Source: Rubrivivax sp. (lineage in GTDB: Bacteria; Pseudomonadota; Gammaproteobacteria; Burkholderiales; Burkholderiaceae_C). From it: DNA of 64,000 nucleotides. The position numbers were made by a program, and so were the translations under genes. The stretch is from contig JAHBZS010000009.1 in NCBI GenBank assembly GCA_019635285.1, positions 1-64,000 of the forward strand, read 5' to 3'. The notes below the pieces were generated by a model. That model was not told the origin of the DNA. It saw only the letters and a program-made list of their open reading frames with translations, and ran no database searches. The stretch's first letter is position 1. Each line of letters starts with the position of its first letter. This document shows positions 1-8,363 of this stretch, piece by piece.

Positions 1-4
1 TGGT

Positions 5-45
5 CGATGCCTGCCCGCGCGCAGGCATCGCCGCACCCCCTTTTT
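5..45 (+). terminator. Rho-independent terminator of the preceding gene
   Basis: A perfect 10-bp inverted repeat (bases 5-14 against 21-30, six-base loop) is followed after a C-rich stretch by TTTTT at 41-45. It would end transcription of a gene lying left of the window. An ATG at position 7 sits inside the hairpin, which argues against using it as the start of the next gene. Confidence 0.6.
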
Positions 46-54
46 GAGACTTCC

Positions 55-1020
55 ATGCCTCGACTTCATCCCCTTGCCGCCGCGCTGCTCGCGGCCCTCG
101 CCTGGCTGCCCATGACCAGCCGCGCCTCCTGCGGCGCGGCGTTCTGCAGCGTCAACACCGACTGGAACGTGCAGGGCGTGTTTGCCGAACCCGGCGGCCG
201 CGCCGAACTGCGCTACGAGTTCCTGCGCCAGGGCCAGCTGCGTGCCGGCAGCCGCAAGGTCTCGCCCGATCAGGTGGGCGGCCACCATGAGGAACGCTTC
301 ACCGTGAACCAGGCGCTGTTCGGCAGCTTCGACTACAACTTCGGCGACTGGGGCCTGAGCCTGGTCGTGCCGGTGGTCAAGCGCGAACACGAGCACCTGC
401 ACAACCACCATGGCGCCGAGCTGATCGAGTCCTGGGATCTGCGCGGCCTGGGCGACGTGCGCGCCGCCGCCCGGCGCCAGTGGCAGACGCTGGCCGACGA
501 CGGCACGTCGGCGCAGACCTATGGCCTGCTCGGCGGGCTGAAGCTGCCGACCGGCCGCACCGACCTCGGCAACGACGACGGCGACGTGGCCGAACGCTCG
601 CTGCAGCCCGGCACCGGCACCACCGAAGCCTTTGCCGGGGCCTTCTACCAGCGGGCCTGGCCACAGCAGGGCTGGTCGACGTTCGTGCAGGGCGTCTATG
701 GCTCGTCGTTGAACAGCTACCACGACTACCGCCCCGGCACGCGCTTCGCCCTCGACGCCGGGCTGCGCTACGACGCCACGCCGCAGTGGGCGCTGCTGCT
801 GCAGCTCAATGCGCTGTGGCGCGGCCGGGACAGCGGTGCCGAGGCCGAACCCGCGGACTCGGGCGGACGCTACGTGTTCCTGAGCCCGGGCCTGAGCTGG
901 TCGCTGGGGCGCGAGCTGCAGGTCTTTGCCGTGGCCCAGCTGCCGCTGTACCAGTACGTCAACGGCGTGCAGCTGACGGCGGCCTGGGGCGCCACCGCCG
1001 GGCTGGGCTGGCGCTTCTGA
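55..1020 (+). CDS. outer-membrane beta-barrel protein (transporter-like)
   Basis: About 321 residues from the ATG at 55, chosen because it begins a normal signal peptide (basic start, a hydrophobic run of Leu and Ala, then a cleavage region near TSRAS); the upstream ATG at 7 lies in a terminator hairpin. The mature part alternates polar and hydrophobic residues, has many aromatic girdle residues, and ends in a C-terminal Phe (GLGWRF), typical of outer-membrane barrels inserted by BamA. A short CGAAFCS segment at the mature N-terminus could form a disulfide. It resembles the loose group called putative outer-membrane transporters in proteobacteria; substrate unknown. It is convergent with the LysR gene and has no partner in the window. 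Confidence 0.6.
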   Translation: MPRLHPLAAALLAALAWLPMTSRASCGAAFCSVNTDWNVQGVFAEPGGRAELRYEFLRQGQLRAGSRKVSPDQVGGHHEERFTVNQALFGSFDYNFGDWGLSLVVPVVKREHEHLHNHHGAELIESWDLRGLGDVRAAARRQWQTLADDGTSAQTYGLLGGLKLPTGRTDLGNDDGDVAERSLQPGTGTTEAFAGAFYQRAWPQQGWSTFVQGVYGSSLNSYHDYRPGTRFALDAGLRYDATPQWALLLQLNALWRGRDSGAEAEPADSGGRYVFLSPGLSWSLGRELQVFAVAQLPLYQYVNGVQLTAAWGATAGLGWRF

Positions 1021-1109
1021 ACGCGGGCCGCGGGCGGACGGGGCCGTCATGCCTGCGGAGCGCGGCGACCCCGGTGGTGCGCAGGCGGGGCCCGGCCAGC
1101 GCCGCACCT

Positions 1110-2006
1110 TCAGTCCTGGTCCCGGGCTTCGCGCAGCAGCAGATCGCGGAAGTTCTGGGCCGCCGGCGACAAGGACCGGTCGGCGTGGAACAGCAGCGAA
1201 ATCTCGCGACGCACCACCGGCTCGGTGACGCGCCGCGTCACCAGCCCCAGCATGTGCGCCAGCCGGGTCATCGCCGAGGTCATCACGGCGATGCCGAGCC
1301 GGCCTTCGACCATGCCCAGGATCGTCAGCGGCAGCGCCACCTCGTACTGCCGGGTCAGCGACAGGCCTTCGCGCGCCAGCGCCTCGTCGAGTTGCACGCG
1401 CACCGCGTTGCCGGGCGGCGGGCCGATCAGCGGAATGTCCTGCAGGGTGCGCCAGGCCAGCTCGGCATGCCGCGCCAGCGGATGGTCGGCCGGCATCACG
1501 GCGACGAACTCGTCGGTCATCAGCGGGCGCCGGGCGATGTCCTGCTGCGTCGCCGCGGCGGAGCCCAGGCCGAAATCCACCTCGCCGGCGCGCAGCTTGT
1601 CGATGACCTCGTGTTCGGTCAGGTCGTACACGTTGACCTTGACGCCGGGATACTCGTCGCAATAAAGGCGGATGAAACGCGGCAGCCACAGCGCCGCCTG
1701 CAGCGAGGCGGACGCAATGGAGACGCGGCCGCGCCCCAGCGTGCTCAGTTCGTTGGCGCTGCCGATGACCTGGTCCAGGTCCGCCATGGCGCGGCGCGCC
1801 AGCGGCAGCAGTTCGGCGCCCGCCTGCGTCAGCCGCAGCATGCGCGTGTGGCGGTCGAACAGGCGCAGGGCCAGGTTTTCCTCGAGCTCGCGCACCAGCG
1901 TGCTCACCGACGACTGCGACAGCTGGAGCTGCTCGCCGGCGCGGGTGAAGTGCTGCGCTTCGGCCACGGCGATGAACGCGCGCAGCTGCCGCAGGGTGAC
2001 ATTCAT
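1110..2006 (-). CDS. LysR-family transcriptional regulator
   Basis: 298 residues. The N-terminal winged helix-turn-helix (about 1-60, starting MNVTLRQLRAF) has the usual LysR spacing and the motif QSSVSTLVRELEE for the recognition helix. A periplasmic-binding-like effector domain follows (about 90-295). The ATG at 2006 is preferred because the family begins right at this residue; in-frame codons further upstream only add unrelated sequence. The gene is divergent from the ABC transporter at 2111 with about 100 bp between, the classic layout for a LysR protein that controls itself and the adjacent operon. It is therefore the likely effector-dependent activator of the catabolic cluster up to 15.0 kb; the effector cannot be read from sequence. 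Confidence 0.9.
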   Translation of the reverse strand: MNVTLRQLRAFIAVAEAQHFTRAGEQLQLSQSSVSTLVRELEENLALRLFDRHTRMLRLTQAGAELLPLARRAMADLDQVIGSANELSTLGRGRVSIASASLQAALWLPRFIRLYCDEYPGVKVNVYDLTEHEVIDKLRAGEVDFGLGSAAATQQDIARRPLMTDEFVAVMPADHPLARHAELAWRTLQDIPLIGPPPGNAVRVQLDEALAREGLSLTRQYEVALPLTILGMVEGRLGIAVMTSAMTRLAHMLGLVTRRVTEPVVRREISLLFHADRSLSPAAQNFRDLLLREARDQD

Positions 2007-2110
2007 GGGCGATGGTGATGAATATATATGAGTATGCCCATTCTCCGATGAGATCGAAGATGGAACCATGCGGCGACCGCCCACCCTATTGCGACGTGAA
2101 GGAGACACGA
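2007..2110. promoter_or_regulatory. divergent LysR / ABC-operon control region
   Basis: This 104-bp intergenic region contains an AT-rich box at 2017-2030 (GATGAATATATATG) unlike its GC-rich surroundings, and a dyad CGAT-GAG-ATCG at 2046-2056. A near copy of the AT box (12 of 14 bases) occurs at 6921-6934 in front of the molybdenum hydroxylase genes. The ribosome binding site AAGGAG lies just before the ATG at 2111. LysR operator and -10 function are inferred. Confidence 0.4.
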
Positions 2111-3106
2111 ATGCTCGGACGTGAACAGGTTTCGGGAACTTGGCGCCGGCTGCTCGCCGCAGCGGCGATCGCCGTCGGCCTGGTACAGGGCGTCTACGCC
2201 CAGGACAAGGTGACCTTGGCAACCACTTGGTTCGCCCAGGCGGAACACGGCGGCTACTACCAGGCCGTGGCCGAAGGCATCTACAAGAAGCACGGCCTGG
2301 ACGTGACCATCAAGATGGGCGGCCCGCAGGTCAACGGCATGCAGTTGCTGCTGGCCGGCCAGTCGGACTTCATCATCAACTACGACTTCGCCGTGCTGCA
2401 GGGCGTGGAAAAAGGCTTCCCGCTGGTCACGGTGGCGGCGCCCTTCCAGTTCGACATCCAGGGCATCATGACCCGCGAGGACGTGCCCAACCTGGCGTCG
2501 CTGAAGGACAAGACGATCCTCGTCGCGGGCACCGGCACCACCTACTGGTGGCCGTGGGTGAAGAAGAAGTACGGCTACACCGACGCGCAGATGCGGCCCT
2601 ACACCTTCAACCTGCAGCCCTTCTTCGCCGACCCCAACATCGTGCAGCAGGCCTTCCCGTCGTCCGAGCCCTACCAGGCCGACCAGAAGGGGCTGAAGAC
2701 CAAGTTCTTCCTGCTCTCGGCCGAGGGCTACCCGCCCTACACCCAGGCCATCACCACCACGCAGAAGATGATCAGCGACAAGCCCGACGTGGTGGCGCGC
2801 TTCGTGCGCGCGTCGATCGAAGGCTGGAAGAGCTACATGGCCAACCCCGCGCCGGGCAATGCGCTGATCAAGAAAGACAACCCGAACATGACCGACGGCC
2901 AGCTGGCCTACGCCATGACCAAGCTCAAGGAGCTGCAGGTGGTGAGCGGCGGCGACGCGGCCACGCAGGGCATCGGCACGATGAGCGACGCACGCTGGAA
3001 GAAGACGGCCGATTTCATGGTCGAGTGGGGCCTGCTCAAGCCCGAGACGGACTGGCGCAAGGCGTACACGCTGCAGTTCGTCAAGGACGTGAAAGTCATG
3101 CCATGA
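2111..3106 (+). CDS. ABC transporter substrate-binding protein (NMT1/THI5, NitT/TauT type)
   Basis: 331 residues, exported by a signal peptide (MLGREQ...GVYAQ, about 1-31). The mature protein opens with VTLATTWFAQAEHGGYYQAVAEG, which is the typical SsuA/THI5 start: a beta strand, then the ligand-proximal helix of a protein that delivers a small organic ligand to an importer. The ATG at 2111 follows a good AAGGAG site. Its stop overlaps the ATPase start by four bases (ATGA), so the two are translationally coupled. Members bind sulfonates, thiamine or pyrimidine precursors, riboflavin and aromatic or heterocyclic compounds. The linked deaminase and molybdenum hydroxylase favour a heterocyclic ligand here, but that is inference. 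Confidence 0.87.
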   Translation: MLGREQVSGTWRRLLAAAAIAVGLVQGVYAQDKVTLATTWFAQAEHGGYYQAVAEGIYKKHGLDVTIKMGGPQVNGMQLLLAGQSDFIINYDFAVLQGVEKGFPLVTVAAPFQFDIQGIMTREDVPNLASLKDKTILVAGTGTTYWWPWVKKKYGYTDAQMRPYTFNLQPFFADPNIVQQAFPSSEPYQADQKGLKTKFFLLSAEGYPPYTQAITTTQKMISDKPDVVARFVRASIEGWKSYMANPAPGNALIKKDNPNMTDGQLAYAMTKLKELQVVSGGDAATQGIGTMSDARWKKTADFMVEWGLLKPETDWRKAYTLQFVKDVKVMP

Positions 3107-3951
3107 ACGCCGCGGTTGCCGCCCTGCGCCCCGCCATGGACCCGTCCGCCAGCCGTGTGGCATCGCTCGCCGATGCACCCGTCGTGCTCGAAGCCGATCG
3201 CGTCGAGAAGGTCTACCCGAACGGCACGCACGCACTCAACGACACCGGCGTGCAGATCCGGCGCGGCGAGTTCGTCTCGCTGCTCGGCCCGTCGGGCTGC
3301 GGCAAGAGCACGCTGCTGAAGATGTTCGCCGGGCTGGAAGCGCCGTCCAGCGGCCGCATCGTGCTGCACGACGGGCACGACGCGGCCGGCCGCGCCAGCG
3401 GCCACCGCTCGATGGCCATGGTCTTCCAGGAAGCGACGCTGATGCCCTGGGCGCGCGTGGCCGACAACGTGCGGCTGCCGCTGGACCTGGCGGGCATGCC
3501 GCGCGGCGAGAGCGAGCCGCGCATCGCCGACGCACTGGACATGGTGGGCCTGTCGCAGTTCCGGCAGTCCTACCCGCGCGAGCTGTCCGGCGGCATGCAG
3601 ATGCGCGTGTCCATCGCCCGCGCGCTGGCGGTGCAGCCGAGCATCCTGCTGATGGACGAGCCCTTCGGTGCGCTGGACGAGTTCACGCGCAACAAGCTCG
3701 ACAGCGACCTGCATCAGCTGTGGGAGCAGCGCGGCTTCACCGTCGTCTTCGTCACGCACAGCATCTACGAGGCGGTGTTCCTGTCCAGCCGCGTGGTGGT
3801 GATGGCGGCGCGCCCGGGGCGCGTCATCGCCGACGTGGCCATCGACGCGCCGCCGCACCGCGACGACGCCTATCGCGTGTCGCAGCCCTTCATCGACAAC
3901 TGCCGCATCCTGTCCGAGCATCTGACGCGGGCCAACCGCGGCGAGCGCTGA
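3103..3951 (+). CDS. ABC transporter ATP-binding protein (NitT/TauT type)
   Basis: 282 residues. All ABC ATPase signatures are present: Walker [11 protein letters not shown]-loop [10 protein letters not shown], signature [15 protein letters not shown], Walker [12 protein letters not shown] and switch histidine VTHS. The length and the PW after the Q-loop match the SsuB/TauB subgroup. About 30 residues precede the domain. It overlaps the binding-protein gene by ATGA and is followed by the permease after 23 bases. It powers import of the ligand of the 2111 product through the 3975 permease. Confidence 0.93.
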   Translation: MNAAVAALRPAMDPSASRVASLADAPVVLEADRVEKVYPNGTHALNDTGVQIRRGEFVSLLGPSGCGKSTLLKMFAGLEAPSSGRIVLHDGHDAAGRASGHRSMAMVFQEATLMPWARVADNVRLPLDLAGMPRGESEPRIADALDMVGLSQFRQSYPRELSGGMQMRVSIARALAVQPSILLMDEPFGALDEFTRNKLDSDLHQLWEQRGFTVVFVTHSIYEAVFLSSRVVVMAARPGRVIADVAIDAPPHRDDAYRVSQPFIDNCRILSEHLTRANRGER

Positions 3952-3974
3952 CGACGCCACTTCGGGAGACTGCC

Positions 3975-4799
3975 ATGAGTGCCTCCACCGCCGCCCTTCC
4001 CCAGCCTGCCGCCACCGGCCTCGCGGCCAACCCGGCGCTGGTGCGCATCGCCGCGCCCACCCTGCTGGGCGTGGCGCTGCTCGCCGTCTGGCAACTGGTC
4101 TGCACCACCTTCGCCGTGCCGGAGTACCTGGTGCCGTCGCCGCTGCGCATCGCGCAGACCCTGGCCGAGGACTGGACGCTGCTGTCGTCGGCGCTGATGA
4201 CCACGCTGAAGATCACCTTCCTGGCCTTCGCGCTGGCGGTGGTGCTGGGCGTCGCGGCGGCCTTCGTCTTCGTGCAGAGCCGCATCGTCGAGATCAGCCT
4301 GTTCCCCTACGCGGTGATCCTGCAGGTGACGCCGATCGTGGCCATCGCGCCGCTGATCATCATCTGGGTCAAGGACCCGACGCCGGCGATGGTCATCTGC
4401 GCGACCATCGTGGCGCTGTTCCCGATCATCTCCAACACCATCCTCGGGCTTCGCAGCGTCAACCCCGGGCTGATGAACCTGTTCCGCCTGAACAAGGCCA
4501 CGCGCTGGCAGACGCTGGCGCGCCTGCGCGTGCCCAGCGCGCTGCCCTACTTCTTCGGCGGGCTGCGCATCTCCAGCGGCCTGGCGCTGATCGGCGCGGT
4601 GGTGGCCGAGTTCGTGGCCGGCACCGGCGGCACGGCCTCGGGGCTGGCCTACCAGATCCTGCAGTCGGGCTTCCAGCTGAACATCCCGCGGCTGTTCGCC
4701 GCGCTGTTCCTGATCACCTTGACCGGCATCGTGCTCTTCACGGCCATGGCCGCGCTGTCCAAGTGGGCGCTGCGCTGGCACGAAAGCGAGATGAACTGA
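3975..4799 (+). CDS. ABC transporter permease (NitT/TauT type)
   Basis: 274 residues with about six hydrophobic segments (for example around TLLGVALLAVWQLV, FLAFALAVVLGVAAAFVFV and VTPIVAIAPLIIIWV). The loop between the last segments (about KATRWQTLARLRVPSALP) is the EAA-like coupling helix that contacts the ATPase. A gapless cassette of binding protein, ATPase and single permease implies a homodimeric permease. The stop codon shares its last base with the ATG of the deaminase gene, tying import and first metabolic step into one transcript. Confidence 0.92.
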   Translation: MSASTAALPQPAATGLAANPALVRIAAPTLLGVALLAVWQLVCTTFAVPEYLVPSPLRIAQTLAEDWTLLSSALMTTLKITFLAFALAVVLGVAAAFVFVQSRIVEISLFPYAVILQVTPIVAIAPLIIIWVKDPTPAMVICATIVALFPIISNTILGLRSVNPGLMNLFRLNKATRWQTLARLRVPSALPYFFGGLRISSGLALIGAVVAEFVAGTGGTASGLAYQILQSGFQLNIPRLFAALFLITLTGIVLFTAMAALSKWALRWHESEMN

Positions 4800-6211
4800 T
4801 GCTGATCCGCCATGCCAGCGCCGTGCTCACCGGCCGCGCCGCCGACGACGGCGCGCGCAGCGCCGCCAGCGACCTGCGCATCGGCAGCGACGGGCTGATC
4901 CGGGAGATGGGCCGCGGCCTGCGCCCCGAGCCCGGCGAACCCGTGCTCGACGCGACCGATTGTGTGGTCTACCCCGGCTGGGTGAACACCCACCACCACC
5001 TGTTCCAGTCGCTGCTGAAGGGCGTGCCGGCGGGCATCGACGCCACCCTCACGCCGTGGCTCAAGGCCGTGCCCTATGCCTACCGCAGCGCCGTGGACGA
5101 AGAGACGCTGCGCCTGGCGGCGCGCATCGGCATCGTCGAGCTGATGCGCTCGGGCTGCACGACGATCGGCGACCACCACTACATCTACTACCCCGGCATC
5201 GGCTACGACCCGTCGGCCGCGCTCTTCGACGAGGCCGACAAGCTGGGCGTGCGCTTCATGCTGCTGCGCGGCGGCGCCACGCAGACGCGCGATGCCGAAG
5301 CCAACGCCCCCGCGCACCTGCGCCCCGAGACGCTGGACGGCATGCTCGCCGACATCGAGCGCACCGTGCGGCGCTATCACCAGCCGGGCCCTCAGGCGCG
5401 CACGCGCGTCGCCGTGGCGCCGACGACCCTGACGATCTCGCTGCGCCCCGACGAACTGAAGCCGCTGGCCCGCGCCGCGCGCGCGCTGGGTGTGCCGATG
5501 CACACCCACATGTCGGAGACGGTGAGCTACTACGAGCACTGCGCCGAACGCTACGGCCGCCTGCCCATCGAGGTGGCGGCCGAGCACGAATGGCTGGGCC
5601 CGGACGTGTGGTTCGCGCACCTGGTGCACCTGAGCGAGGGCGAACGGCGCTTGCTAACCGAAACCCGCAGCGGCATGGCGCATTGCCCGCAGAGCAACGG
5701 CCGGCTGGGCAGCGGCGTGGCCCCCGCCCCGGCGCTGGCGAAGGCCGGCGCGCGCGTGTCCATCGGCGTCGATGGCGCGGCATCCAACGAAGCCGCCGAC
5801 ATGCTGAGCGAACTGCACTTCGCCTGGCTGATGCACCGCGCCCATGCCGGCGCGGCGACACGCCCGCGGCCCGGCGGCGACGGCGAACGCGGTGCCGACG
5901 CGGTGACGGTGGAGCAACTGGTGCACTGGGCCAGCGCCGGCGGTGCCGAGGTGCTGGGCTTCGACGGCGTGGGCACGCTCGAGGTCGGCCAGGCGGCCGA
6001 TCTGGCGATCTATGCGCTCGACGACCCGCGGCATTTCGGCCTGCACGACCCGGCCATCGCACCGGTGGTCAGCGGCGCGCGGCCGCGCCTGAAGTGGCTG
6101 CTGTGCGGCGGCCAGGTGCGCGTGCAGGACGACCAGATTCCCGGGCTGGACCTGGACGAACTCAACGCCCAGGCGCGTGCCGCCGTCAAGCGGCTGAGCG
6201 CGCTGGCGTGA
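4799..6211 (+). CDS. amidohydrolase, 8-oxoguanine / hydroxyatrazine-type deaminase
   Basis: 470 residues of the COG0402 metal-dependent deaminase group. Visible metal and substrate sites: GWVNTHHHLFQ (HxH at about 65-67), MHTHMSET (His and Glu of the active site), FAHLVHLS, CPQSNGRLGSG and GVDGAASN (metal-binding Asp). The family hydrolyses exocyclic amino or ring C-N bonds of N-heterocycles (8-oxoguanine, hydroxyatrazine, isoxanthopterin); the exact substrate cannot be fixed from sequence. It starts inside the stop of the permease gene (TGATG), so it is co-transcribed with the importer. It probably acts in the cytoplasm on the imported compound or on the product of the molybdenum hydroxylase encoded downstream. 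Confidence 0.85.
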   Translation: MLIRHASAVLTGRAADDGARSAASDLRIGSDGLIREMGRGLRPEPGEPVLDATDCVVYPGWVNTHHHLFQSLLKGVPAGIDATLTPWLKAVPYAYRSAVDEETLRLAARIGIVELMRSGCTTIGDHHYIYYPGIGYDPSAALFDEADKLGVRFMLLRGGATQTRDAEANAPAHLRPETLDGMLADIERTVRRYHQPGPQARTRVAVAPTTLTISLRPDELKPLARAARALGVPMHTHMSETVSYYEHCAERYGRLPIEVAAEHEWLGPDVWFAHLVHLSEGERRLLTETRSGMAHCPQSNGRLGSGVAPAPALAKAGARVSIGVDGAASNEAADMLSELHFAWLMHRAHAGAATRPRPGGDGERGADAVTVEQLVHWASAGGAEVLGFDGVGTLEVGQAADLAIYALDDPRHFGLHDPAIAPVVSGARPRLKWLLCGGQVRVQDDQIPGLDLDELNAQARAAVKRLSALA

Positions 6212-6287
6212 CGCGTCCCCGGCGGCTGGTCGTGCGCGGCCGTCGAAGGGGCGCGCCGGTCACTTCCGGCGCCCGGGCGGTGCTGAC

Positions 6288-6869
6288 ATGAGCCGGCGCC
6301 TGATCGTCGGCATCAGCGGCGCGTCGGGCTTCGTCTACGGCCAGCGGCTGCTGCAGATGCTGCAGCCGCTTGAGCTGGAAGTGCATCTGGTGGTCAGCAA
6401 GTCGGCGCTGCAGACGATGGCTTGCGAGACCCAGGCCAAGCTCTCCGACCTGAGCGCCATGGTCCACCAGCTGCACCGCAACGAGGACATCGGCGCGAGC
6501 ATTGCCAGCGGCTCCTTCCGCACCCTGGGCATGGTCATCGCGCCCTGCTCGATGAAGACGCTGGCCGAGATCGCCACCGGCAACGCCGGCTCGCTGCTGT
6601 CGCGCGCGGCCGATGTGGTGCTGAAGGAGCGCCGGCGGCTGGTGCTGCTGGCGCGCGAAACGCCGCTGAGCCTGGTGCACCTGCGCAACATGGTCAGCGT
6701 CACCGAGATGGGTGCCATCGTGGCGCCGCCGGTGCCCGCCTTCTATGCGCGGCCGCAGAACCTGGACGAGATGGTCGACCACACGCTGGGCCGCGTGCTC
6801 GACCTGTTCGACCTCGACAGCGCCAGCGTGCGCCGCTGGGACGGCATCGCCTCGCGTCCGTCGAACTGA
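6288..6869 (+). CDS. ubiX: UbiX-family flavin prenyltransferase
   Basis: 193 residues, the usual UbiX length. The flavin-binding start GISGASGFVYGQRLL, the APCSMKTLAEIATG segment and ERRRLVLLARETPLS are characteristic. UbiX joins dimethylallyl phosphate to FMN to make prenylated FMN, the cofactor of UbiD decarboxylases; a UbiD homologue closes the same cluster at 13620. A 76-bp gap separates it from the deaminase, and no strong ribosome binding site is seen before the ATG. Being embedded in a catabolic cluster, it is more likely the dedicated partner of that UbiD than the ubiquinone-pathway enzyme. Confidence 0.92.
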   Translation: MSRRLIVGISGASGFVYGQRLLQMLQPLELEVHLVVSKSALQTMACETQAKLSDLSAMVHQLHRNEDIGASIASGSFRTLGMVIAPCSMKTLAEIATGNAGSLLSRAADVVLKERRRLVLLARETPLSLVHLRNMVSVTEMGAIVAPPVPAFYARPQNLDEMVDHTLGRVLDLFDLDSASVRRWDGIASRPSN

Positions 6870-7014
6870 CGCCGTCGAACACGCTGCGGGTGGCGCAGCC
6901 CGCCAGTCATCGGCACAACCGATGGATATATACGTCGCGTGCGGTTTACCGATCAAACATCGGCTGCGAGCATCGCTGCATGTCCTCCAGGTCCACCTTC
7001 GACTGCGCGATGCC
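6870..7014 (+). promoter_or_regulatory. probable second promoter/operator of the catabolic cluster
   Basis: This 145-bp gap holds two inverted repeats built from the same half-site: ATCGG-N5-CCGAT at 6909-6923 and CCGAT-N5-ATCGG at 6949-6963. Between them is an AT-rich box GATGGATATATACG at 6921-6934 that matches the box in the LysR intergenic region. The arrangement suggests a regulated internal promoter for the hydroxylase genes. Function is inferred from the shared motif only. Confidence 0.45.
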
Positions 7015-7884
7015 ATGAAAGACTTCGAGTACTTCGAGCCGCACACGTTGGACGACGCACTCGCGCTGCTGCAGCGCTACCGCGGCAGCAGCAGCCTCTT
7101 CGCCGGCGGCACCGACCTGCTGGTGCAGATGAAGGAGCACGTGCGCCAGCCCGCGCAGCTGATCAACATCAAGAAGATTCCCGGCATGGACGACTTCGCC
7201 TTCGACGCGGAGCGCGGCCTGCGGCTCGGCGCGCTGGTGACCACGCGCCAGGTGGAGACCTCGCCGATCACGCAGCGCCACTACGCCGGCCTGGCCAAGG
7301 CGGCCACCGACTTCGCCTCCATCCAGGTGCGCCACCGCGCCACCGTGGTCGGCAACGTCTGCCGCGCCTCGCCTTCGGCAGACACGCTGCCGCCGCTGAT
7401 CGCCGACGGCGCGGTGCTGCGCATCCAGGGCGCTGCCGGTACGCGCCACGTCGCGGTGCAGGACTTCTGCATCGCCCCGGGCCGCACGACGCTGGCGGCC
7501 GACGAGATCGTCACGCACATCGACGTGCCGGCGCCGCCGCCGCGCACCGGCAAGGTCTACCTCAAGCACGGCCGGCGCGCGCAGATGGAACTGGCCACCG
7601 TGGGCGCGGCGGTGCGCCTGACGCTGGCCGGCGACGGCCGCGTGGCCGATCTGGGCATCGTGCTCGCCGCGGTGGCGCCGACCCCGCTGCGCGCGCAGCA
7701 GGCCGAGGCCGTGCTGCGCGGCCACCGGCCCACGCCCGAAAGCCTGGCCGCTGCCGCCCAGGCCGCCGCCGACGAGGCACGGCCCATCGGCGACGTGCGC
7801 GGCAGCGCCGACTACCGGCGCGAGATGGTGCGCGTGCTGACCCGGCGCGCGCTGGAGCAAGCCCTGCAGGAGATCCGGCCATGA
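7015..7884 (+). CDS. molybdenum hydroxylase, FAD-binding medium subunit
   Basis: 289 residues. The FAD (PCMH-type) domain is shown by FAGGTDLLVQMK near residue 30-40 and by VRHRATVVGNVCRASPSADT (about 105-125), which contacts the flavin in CoxM/HcrB/XdhB proteins. A CO-dehydrogenase-flavoprotein C-terminal domain follows. The subunit passes electrons from the [2Fe-2S] subunit to FAD. Its stop overlaps the start of the small-subunit gene (ATGA). MKDFEYFEPHTLDDALALL is the standard beginning of the family, fixing the start at 7015. Confidence 0.93.
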   Translation: MKDFEYFEPHTLDDALALLQRYRGSSSLFAGGTDLLVQMKEHVRQPAQLINIKKIPGMDDFAFDAERGLRLGALVTTRQVETSPITQRHYAGLAKAATDFASIQVRHRATVVGNVCRASPSADTLPPLIADGAVLRIQGAAGTRHVAVQDFCIAPGRTTLAADEIVTHIDVPAPPPRTGKVYLKHGRRAQMELATVGAAVRLTLAGDGRVADLGIVLAAVAPTPLRAQQAEAVLRGHRPTPESLAAAAQAAADEARPIGDVRGSADYRREMVRVLTRRALEQALQEIRP

Positions 7885-8363
7885 CGAAGAGAGTGGTTTC
7901 CTTCACCGTCAACGACGAAGCGCGCGAGATCACGGTCGCGCCGAACCGCAGCCTGCTCGACGCGCTGCGCACCGAGGCCGGCCTGACCGGCACCAAGAAG
8001 GGCTGCGACGTCGGCGAATGCGGCTCGTGCACGGTCATCATGAACGGCGAGCCGGTGAATGCCTGCCTGGTGCTGGCGGTGGAAGCCGAGGGCGCGCGGA
8101 TCACCACCGTCGAGGGCCTGCAGGCGGCCGACGGCACGCCGCACCCGTTGCAGGACTGCTTCATGCAATGCGGTGCGGCGCAGTGCGGCTTCTGCACCCC
8201 CGGCATCCTGGTCGCGGCCAAGGCCCTGCTGGACCGCAACCCGGCCCCGACCACCGACGAGATCCGCTTCGCCATCGCCGGCAACATCTGCCGCTGCACC
8301 GGCTACAGCAAGGTCATCGACGCCATCGCCCTGGCAGCCACCGCGCAGGAGGCCTCCGCATGA
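7881..8363 (+). CDS. molybdenum hydroxylase, [2Fe-2S] small subunit
   Basis: 160 residues with two iron-sulfur domains: a plant-ferredoxin-like cluster site GCDVGECGSCTV plus NACL at about 35-65, and the helical cluster site CGFCTPG with CRCTGY at about 100-145. These ligate the two [2Fe-2S] centres linking the molybdenum site to FAD. AGGAG precedes the ATG. The order medium-small-large, with ATGA overlaps at both ends, is typical of CoxMSL/XDH-like operons. Confidence 0.95.
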   Translation: MTKRVVSFTVNDEAREITVAPNRSLLDALRTEAGLTGTKKGCDVGECGSCTVIMNGEPVNACLVLAVEAEGARITTVEGLQAADGTPHPLQDCFMQCGAAQCGFCTPGILVAAKALLDRNPAPTTDEIRFAIAGNICRCTGYSKVIDAIALAATAQEASA

